From positions 62,001 to 126,000 of the forward strand of contig JACKAV010000006.1 of assembly GCA_020634895.1 (NCBI GenBank): a stretch of 64,000 bases of DNA, given 5' to 3'. Positions within the stretch are counted from its first letter, which is position 1. Each line of letters begins with the position of its first letter. This document shows positions 59,134-64,000 of this stretch, in pieces. This DNA is from Anaerolineales bacterium (GTDB lineage: Bacteria > Chloroflexota > Anaerolineae > Anaerolineales > Villigracilaceae). The translations under genes and the position numbers were made by a program. The notes under the pieces are model-generated. The model saw only the letters and a list, made by a program, of their open reading frames with translations. It did not search any database and was not told the origin of the DNA.

Positions 59134-59922
59134 ATGAGCACAAATCTCGAATTACCCATGTTTACGAATAACTCAGAAGCGGAACTGGGCGGGCGCTGGG
59201 GAATGGTGATCGATAAGGATCTTTGTACCGGTTGCCAGGCTTGTGTTGCTGCCTGTAGTATGGAAAATAATGTTCCCTTTGTTGGGGAAGAGGATGCCGG
59301 CTATGGACGTTCCATGCAATGGATTCGTATCGAGCGTCTTTGGGAAGGTTTGGACGGTGATTATCGTGAAGTGAAAATGACCGATTACCAGCCTCTCATG
59401 TGCCAGCAATGCCACAATGCTCCTTGTGAACCTGTTTGCCCTGTTTACGCGTCGGTTCACAGCATGTCTGAGGACTTAAACCTTCAGGTTTATAACCGCT
59501 GCGTGGGCACCCGTTACTGCGCAAATAACTGTCCCTACCAGGCGCGTGTCTTTAATTGGCGGGATTACGCTGATTACCGTGAGACTAATACCGCAGACAA
59601 CGATCCCCGCTGGTCTGTTTTTCAGAATCAGCTCAACCCGGATGTAACGGTGCGCCGCCGCGGCGTGATGGAAAAATGCACATTCTGCATCCAGCGCATC
59701 CATCAGGCTGAGAATCAAGCCAAGGCTGAGGGACGCGAAGTCCGCGACGGTGAATTTACCACTGCGTGCGCTCAGGCGTGCCCGGCGAACGCCATTGTAT
59801 TCGGGCGGATCGATGACCCTGAATCGATGGTCAGCCTGGCTGCTGAAACGAGCCGCGGGTCACGCTTGCATGAAGAACTTAGAACAATGCCACGTGTAAC
59901 GTATCTGGCAGGAGGTGCTTAA
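59134..59922 (+). CDS. ActB2-like four-cluster ferredoxin subunit
   Basis: 262 residues with 4 groups of cysteines: CTGCQACVAAC, CQQCHNAPCEPVCP, CVGTRYCANNCPY and CTFC ... CAQACP. This is the four-cluster ferredoxin of DMSO-reductase/Psr-type complexes and corresponds to the second part of ActB. It carries electrons between the quinol-oxidising membrane subunit and the hemes. The operon splits ActB into two genes; fused forms are also known. Its stop overlaps the start of the NrfD-like gene. Confidence 0.92.
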   Translation: MSTNLELPMFTNNSEAELGGRWGMVIDKDLCTGCQACVAACSMENNVPFVGEEDAGYGRSMQWIRIERLWEGLDGDYREVKMTDYQPLMCQQCHNAPCEPVCPVYASVHSMSEDLNLQVYNRCVGTRYCANNCPYQARVFNWRDYADYRETNTADNDPRWSVFQNQLNPDVTVRRRGVMEKCTFCIQRIHQAENQAKAEGREVRDGEFTTACAQACPANAIVFGRIDDPESMVSLAAETSRGSRLHEELRTMPRVTYLAGGA

Positions 59923-61352
59923 TGACATCATTGGCGAAACCATTGGCTCGCCCTCATGCCGAGGAGCATGAAGATCCGCGTGAACATTTGATGCATGACC
60001 CGCTGCCACGCGGGAAAATGAATGAAATGGTCATGGAAGCCATGCATGAAACCAACTGGAAATTCTGGGTGGTGACGGGGATACTTGCGGTTCTTGTAGC
60101 CACCTGTCTTGGGTATGCATGGTACTACCTGATCGATAAAGGCTTGGGGGTCGCCGGGGTAAATATGCCGGTCTTCTGGGGTATTTTCCTGGTCGATGTA
60201 GTGTTCTGGATCGGTATCAGCCATGCTGGTACATTTATCTCCGCCATTCTGCGTGTGTTGAAGGTGGAGTCGCGCCGTCCGTTCACCCGTGCCGCGGAAT
60301 TGATGACCACCTTTGGTCTGGTTCAGGCAGCTATCAGTGTGTTCATGCACATGGGACGTGTCTGGCTTTCATATTGGATGGCGCCCATTCCGAATGAGCG
60401 CATGATCTGGCCCGACTTCCACTCGCCTCTGATGTGGGACTTTATGGCGATCTCGACCTATCTGTTGTGCAGCACCATGTATCTTTTCCTGCCTCTCATT
60501 CCCGATATGGCAATGGCGCGTGACCGCTCAACCGGCTGGCGAAAGACCCTGTATAAGATCCTTGGACTTGGCTTCCGCGGCACCGAAGGTGAATGGAAGA
60601 ACCTGACCACGGCAATGAACCTCTTCGCGTTCGCCATCATCCCGGTCATGTTCTCTGTCCATACGATCGTGTCCTGGGACTTTGCGATGGCTTCCCGCCC
60701 GGGCTGGTCTTCCACGGTGTTCGGTCCATACTTCGTGATCGGCGCTCTGCATTCCGGCATGGCGGCGGTTGCAATCGTGTTGTTCCTGCTCCGTTCTACC
60801 ATGAAGCATTACAAATACTTCATCCGCCCCGAGCATTTCGATACGATCGGCATGTTGATGCTGCTGGTTTCCATGGCGTGGGCATATTTCTATTTCAACG
60901 ATTACATCGTCCCGTGGTATGGCGGCGATGTCTGGGACAAACTGTTCCAGGAATGGGCTGAAAAAGGTCCCTTGTGGTATTTGTGGTACACCATGTTGTT
61001 CTGTAATATTGTTGTGCCGTGGTCGATCCTTTGGAACAAGAAATGGCGCCGGACACCCTGGTTGCTTGCAAGTGCAGGCATATTGATCAATGTTGGGATG
61101 TGGCTCGAACGCTATATCATCATTCCCGAGGGGCTCACGATCAACCGCATGCCCTTCACCTGGCGGCTTTATATCCCGGGTGTGGAGATCGCACTTACCG
61201 TTGGGATGTTTGCGCTGTTCCTGCTGTTGTATATGCTGGCTTCACGGGTCATTCCGTTGATACCCGTTTGGGAAGTTCAGGAAGGGCAGGAAGCTCACCT
61301 CCTCCGCAAGATCGGTAAGGCAGAGATTCCGACCCTGAGTGAACTCGAGTAA
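59922..61352 (+). CDS. actC: NrfD/PsrC-like quinol-oxidising membrane subunit, ActC
   Basis: 476 residues with about ten membrane helices after an amphipathic N-terminus. The family pattern is clear (WGIFLVDVVFWIGISHAGTFISAILR, then HMGRVWLSYWMAPIPNERMIWPDFHSPLMWDF, and SVHTIVSWDFAMASRPGWSSTVFGPYFVIGAL). It binds quinol and may translocate protons in alternative complex III. Its start overlaps the upstream stop by 1 nt. No second NrfD-like gene (ActF) appears in this cluster. Confidence 0.93.
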   Translation: MTSLAKPLARPHAEEHEDPREHLMHDPLPRGKMNEMVMEAMHETNWKFWVVTGILAVLVATCLGYAWYYLIDKGLGVAGVNMPVFWGIFLVDVVFWIGISHAGTFISAILRVLKVESRRPFTRAAELMTTFGLVQAAISVFMHMGRVWLSYWMAPIPNERMIWPDFHSPLMWDFMAISTYLLCSTMYLFLPLIPDMAMARDRSTGWRKTLYKILGLGFRGTEGEWKNLTTAMNLFAFAIIPVMFSVHTIVSWDFAMASRPGWSSTVFGPYFVIGALHSGMAAVAIVLFLLRSTMKHYKYFIRPEHFDTIGMLMLLVSMAWAYFYFNDYIVPWYGGDVWDKLFQEWAEKGPLWYLWYTMLFCNIVVPWSILWNKKWRRTPWLLASAGILINVGMWLERYIIIPEGLTINRMPFTWRLYIPGVEIALTVGMFALFLLLYMLASRVIPLIPVWEVQEGQEAHLLRKIGKAEIPTLSELE

Positions 61353-61365
61353 GGAGATAGTGATC

Positions 61366-61890
61366 ATGTCTGAAACTATTACATTTCTTGCCATGTTCGA
61401 GGACTTTGAACCTGCCTCATTAGGCGTTGAAAAGCTTCACGACCTCGGCTTGTCCGATGACGATATGAACGTTATTTCCGGAATTCCGATCAAGGGTGCG
61501 ATCCTAGGCAGACCTTCGGCGATAACCTATGTGTCGCGAATTGCGATGGTTGGAGCCTTATTGGGAATGGCATTCGGTTTGTTCCTGATCTATGGTATTC
61601 CCTACCTTTATCCCCTGCTTGTGGGTGGACAACCCATTTTCCCGATCCCGCAGGGCATTATCATCACATTTGAAATGACCATGCTGGGGTTGATGGGTTT
61701 TGCCTTCATTGGCATGTTCGTGGACAGCGGCTTTCCATCCTACACCCCCAAGGAATACACACCTGAGATCAGCGATGGAAAAATCGCCATTCTCTTCAGC
61801 TGCCCGGAAAGTGATCAAAAGAAATTTGTGGATGCTCTGACCAAAGCAGGCGCCGAGTCAGTGGTTCCAGCGGAGGCGCGTCATCTATGA
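61366..61890 (+). CDS. actD: ActD-like membrane subunit
   Basis: 174 residues with two membrane helices (about 53-72 and 98-118) between soluble segments, matching the DUF3341/ActD family of alternative complex III. The N-terminal FEDFEPASLGVEKLHDLGLSDDDMNVISGIP and C-terminal FSCPESDQKKFVDALTKAGAESV segments are typical. The ATG at 61366 with AAGGAG 9 nt upstream is preferred over an earlier in-frame start inside actC. It overlaps the next gene by 4 nt. Confidence 0.88.
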   Translation: MSETITFLAMFEDFEPASLGVEKLHDLGLSDDDMNVISGIPIKGAILGRPSAITYVSRIAMVGALLGMAFGLFLIYGIPYLYPLLVGGQPIFPIPQGIIITFEMTMLGLMGFAFIGMFVDSGFPSYTPKEYTPEISDGKIAILFSCPESDQKKFVDALTKAGAESVVPAEARHL

Positions 61891-62453
61891 GTACCAGTCT
61901 TAGCGTCATTCTCAAACGTTTTTTCTATATCTTTGTAGTGGTGGGCGCGCTCACTGGAGTCATGCTTCTCTTTACCTACGATATCATCAAGATCGACTGG
62001 GTTTCGTTCATGGAGATCCAGCCCGCCTATGGTTCGCAGGAGGATCCACTGCCAGTTCCTGCGCAATCCATCCCGGTCGAGGGTGCGGCGTATCTTCCCG
62101 GTATGGGCGAACCCATCAACCCGGTGCCTGCCGATGAGACATCCATTGCCCGCGGCGCGGAACTTTTCGCGATCAACTGCGTGATGTGCCATGGCGAAAG
62201 CGGACAGGGCACTGGAACAGTTGCTGCGTTTCTGGTCAAAAAGAAACCCGCAGACCTGACCAGTGAGGCTGTGCAATCCAAGTCGGATGGCAGCATGTTC
62301 CTGACCATTTCCTACGGTATATGGAACCCAAATAACACCCTGTTCCCGGAAGTCCAATTCTCCGGGCAGATGCCGCCTTTGAATGAAAATCTGACAGTCC
62401 GCGAACGCTGGGATCTTGTGAATTACATTCGGACACTTAATGCCGCTCAATAA
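61887..62453 (+). CDS. actE: Monoheme cytochrome c, ActE-like subunit
   Basis: 188 residues with an N-terminal membrane segment (about 12-32), a Pro-rich linker and one cytochrome c domain: heme motif CVMCH at about 92-96 and the sixth-ligand region with Met in GQMPPLNENLTVRERWDLVNYIRTL. It corresponds to the monoheme ActE of alternative complex III. The ATGA overlap with actD indicates coupling. Confidence 0.9.
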   Translation: MSTSLSVILKRFFYIFVVVGALTGVMLLFTYDIIKIDWVSFMEIQPAYGSQEDPLPVPAQSIPVEGAAYLPGMGEPINPVPADETSIARGAELFAINCVMCHGESGQGTGTVAAFLVKKKPADLTSEAVQSKSDGSMFLTISYGIWNPNNTLFPEVQFSGQMPPLNENLTVRERWDLVNYIRTLNAAQ

Positions 62454-62467
62454 AGGGAGATGCCGTA

Positions 62468-63097
62468 ATGAATGATGATGTACGAAAATATGTTTATGGA
62501 GCGGTGACCGTTTTTATTGTGGGCGTGCTTGTATGGGTGGGCATTGTTTTTGTGAATGCCTGCGGTTTTTCGCTCAACTGCAGACGGGGAGAATTGCCCA
62601 TTGCACGCACACCGGTTCCCACATTGATTCCTGCCACACTTCCTGCCATGGAAATGAACTCGAGCGCCGCGGCGGACCCTGATAAGTGTCATGTTGCAGC
62701 TGTGGATCTGATGGGGGCGTGGGTCGATGCGGGCGCCTCCGACACTGAGGCTTTCCAGTTTGTGGATGTCGACGGCAAACAATGTGAGGCCACATTTGAC
62801 GATGTCAAGCCGCTCTTTGTGGACGCAAATATGTGGTACTCCGGATCGCGCTCCTGCCGGTCCTGTCACTCAGCGGACGTGGCAGTTTCCTCCGCCCAAT
62901 TGGACCTGAGCAGCTACGAAGGGATCATGGCTGGGTCACGCCGGGCTGACGATACTTCCAAAGGCACAGATATTCTTGGAAGCTGGAAGTCTTCGCTTCT
63001 GTATCAATTCCTGACCGAAACAAAGACAGATGTTCCCGGTCATGATAATGCACTCAACTCCGGCTTAATGGTCTATGCGGGTGCCCCGCTTCCATAG
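62468..63097 (+). CDS. Membrane-anchored monoheme cytochrome c-type protein
   Basis: 209 residues with one membrane helix (about 10-32), a Pro/Thr-rich linker and a single heme motif CRSCH at 130-134. Cys32, Cys38, Cys74 and Cys106 are extra cysteines, and a DKCH near residue 72 lacks the first heme cysteine. Not recognised as a named subunit; the position of ActF in many alternative complex III operons is taken here by this protein. It follows actE by 14 nt and is the last gene before the terminator. Confidence 0.75.
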   Translation: MNDDVRKYVYGAVTVFIVGVLVWVGIVFVNACGFSLNCRRGELPIARTPVPTLIPATLPAMEMNSSAAADPDKCHVAAVDLMGAWVDAGASDTEAFQFVDVDGKQCEATFDDVKPLFVDANMWYSGSRSCRSCHSADVAVSSAQLDLSSYEGIMAGSRRADDTSKGTDILGSWKSSLLYQFLTETKTDVPGHDNALNSGLMVYAGAPLP

Positions 63098-63124
63098 ACG
63101 TTCGTTGCTGAATCCGTAATCTAA

Positions 63125-63154
63125 AAAGGACCTGATTTCTTGATCGGGTCCTTT
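63125..63154 (+). terminator. Intrinsic terminator of the respiratory operon
   Basis: Stem AAAGGACC-x-GAT and complement (63125-63136 with 63143-63154) and short loop, ending in CTTTGCTTT. Confidence 0.85.
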
Positions 63155-63164
63155 GCTTTAAAAT

Positions 63165-63192
63165 AAAACGTCCCTGCAATAAGGGACGTTTT
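63165..63192. terminator. Terminator of tRNA-Ser, possibly bidirectional
   Basis: 11-bp stem AAAACGTCCCT and complement with a 6-nt loop directly after the tRNA; T-rich on both strands. Confidence 0.88.
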
Positions 63193-63194
63193 TT

Positions 63195-63283
63195 TGGCGG
63201 AGAGGGCGGGATTCGAACCCGCGAACCTTTGTGGGTTACACGCTTTCCAAGCGTGCGCGCTAAGCCAACTACGCGACCTCTCC
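63195..63283 (-). tRNA. tRNA-Ser (anticodon GGA)
   Basis: 86 nt plus an encoded CCA. The acceptor stem is GGAGAGG/CCTCTCC with discriminator G, the anticodon stem CACGC/GCGTG encloses TTGGAAA (anticodon GGA), a long variable arm follows, and the T loop is TTCGAAT. Unlike the tRNA-Pro and tRNA-Sec genes in this window, the 3' CCA is genomically encoded. Confidence 0.95.
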
Positions 63284-63380
63284 AAATCAAAAGCGAGCAA
63301 GATTATACCATGTGTTTTTTATATGGCAATGTCTCTTTTTTGTCTATGCGAGGCTTTCTCGAAGTATGGTTTCAAGCTCC

Positions 63381-63457
63381 TTTGTACACAGATCTCACGG
63401 ATGTGACGGATATTTTCCGTTTTTTACTGAGAAATCCGTGTTGTCAGTGTACAGAAT
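63381..63457. repeat. Imperfect inverted-repeat element (member 3)
   Basis: Arms TTTGTACACAGATCTCACGGA (63381-63401) and TCCGTGTTGTCAGTGTACAGAA (to 63456) are largely complementary around a ~33-nt interior. Closely matches the element at 28957-29046. Confidence 0.6.
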
Positions 63458-63535
63458 ATGGTTTTGCCAAGCGACTTTGAGAAAACCATATTTGTTCATG
63501 AAAATCGAAATTTAAGGCATTTTAACAGGCGAAAT

Positions 63536-64000
63536 TCACTGCCCATGTTGTACAACATTCACCTGTTCCGCATGGAAAATGGGATAGGGGGTTACATCAG
63601 GGTTGTAGTCCAATCTTCCACAAAACTGAACCAGCGTCCCGGGCTGCGGTAATAGATCCGTTTCAACCACCAGGATCGCTTCCTGATTGGTTTGAAGGTC
63701 AAGTGCGTAGAAAAGGGTGCTGGGAGGGGTTATCCCGTTCATTGCTGTGATCAAATTGGCATCTGGCAGGTCGTGAGCGTTGTTCCGAAAACCGCTTACA
63801 TGGAAATCGGGCATCCAATCGAGAAAGACTTTATTCTCCCTGTAAATATTGACCGATGTGCCTTTATCAAAACTTGTGTAAAAGCTTTCTGTTCCTGCCG
63901 GGCAGGCTGTTGTAGGGAACGTTGGGAGTTTTCCATTCGTCTTTACCCAAATTGGTGAAACGATCATTACGGCTATGACGATCACAGAAAACGCCGTGAC
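63536..64000 (-). CDS. Secreted or membrane-anchored hypothetical protein, 5'-truncated
   Basis: The frame stays open to the window edge, so the N-terminus is missing. The visible part starts in a hydrophobic segment (an export signal or anchor, ending about IVSPIWVK) followed by about 135 extracytoplasmic residues with a mixed beta look (TSVNIYRENKVFLDWMPDFHVSGF, AILVVETDLLPQPGTLVQFCGRLDY). Two Cys residues (in TACPAG and QFCGRL) could form a disulphide. No family is recognised. Confidence 0.65.
   Translation of the reverse strand, partial: VTAFSVIVIAVMIVSPIWVKTNGKLPTFPTTACPAGTESFYTSFDKGTSVNIYRENKVFLDWMPDFHVSGFRNNAHDLPDANLITAMNGITPPSTLFYALDLQTNQEAILVVETDLLPQPGTLVQFCGRLDYNPDVTPYPIFHAEQVNVVQHGQ

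Overview
The window looks like an ordinary chromosomal segment of a member of the Chloroflexota, most likely class Anaerolineae. This is inferred from an alternative complex III-type respiratory cluster, M50 and PrsW membrane proteases, a DnaB/DnaD/DnaI-type replication set, a YibE/F protein and the general gene style; no rRNA is present to confirm it. No phage, insertion sequence or CRISPR array was seen. Genes are tightly packed and most convergent pairs are separated by strong bidirectional hairpin terminators.

Layout. 0-3.7 kb: a 5'-truncated membrane-linked subtilase, an alpha/beta hydrolase, a split-barrel flavin-type protein and a LysE exporter. 3.8-10.6 kb: a P2A-type Ca2+ ATPase, a small hypothetical, an alpha-oxoamine synthase and LigA. 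10.7-19.0 kb: a signalling island with two MinD/ParA-like ATPases, each paired with a related small protein, an ECF sigma factor with a membrane partner, PrsW, a cyclic-nucleotide-binding protein, a zinc-binding mini-protein, a tandem class III cyclase and a HAMP-GAF protein. 19.1-27.2 kb: NadD, an MFS transporter, a second ECF sigma/anti-sigma/bactofilin-like operon, YibE/F, and an M50 protease with an orphan solute-binding lipoprotein. 27.3-29.2 kb: tRNA-Sec and tRNA-Pro with small genes. 29.4-33.4 kb: a bifunctional-nuclease homologue, DnaB, a DnaD-domain protein and an unusual tandem AAA+ loader. 33.5-35.9 kb: NAD salvage (a nicotinamidase-like hydrolase and nicotinate phosphoribosyltransferase). 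36.0-45.3 kb: two complete pstSCAB sets, a third stand-alone pstB and phoU. 45.5-50.1 kb: two paralogous membrane proteins, mannose-6-phosphate isomerase, SurE, a PHP phosphoesterase and a 35-residue membrane protein. 50.3-55.7 kb: CHAD, SixA and PPK1, followed by a PhoR/PhoB pair. 56.4-63.1 kb: an alternative complex III-like operon. The window ends with tRNA-Ser and a partial secreted protein.

How it works together. From 36 to 56 kb the window is largely a phosphate module: high-affinity uptake (pst), signalling (PhoR/PhoB/PhoU) and storage (PPK1, CHAD). Two promoters there carry 11-bp-phased TTAACA-like half-sites at a fixed distance from the -10 box. The 10.7-19.0 kb island looks like a cyclic-nucleotide signalling module built around unusual MinD/ParA ATPases; it is the best candidate for an undescribed system. 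Across the window, about a dozen genes have a -10 box only 6-9 nt upstream of the start codon, which predicts leaderless mRNAs.
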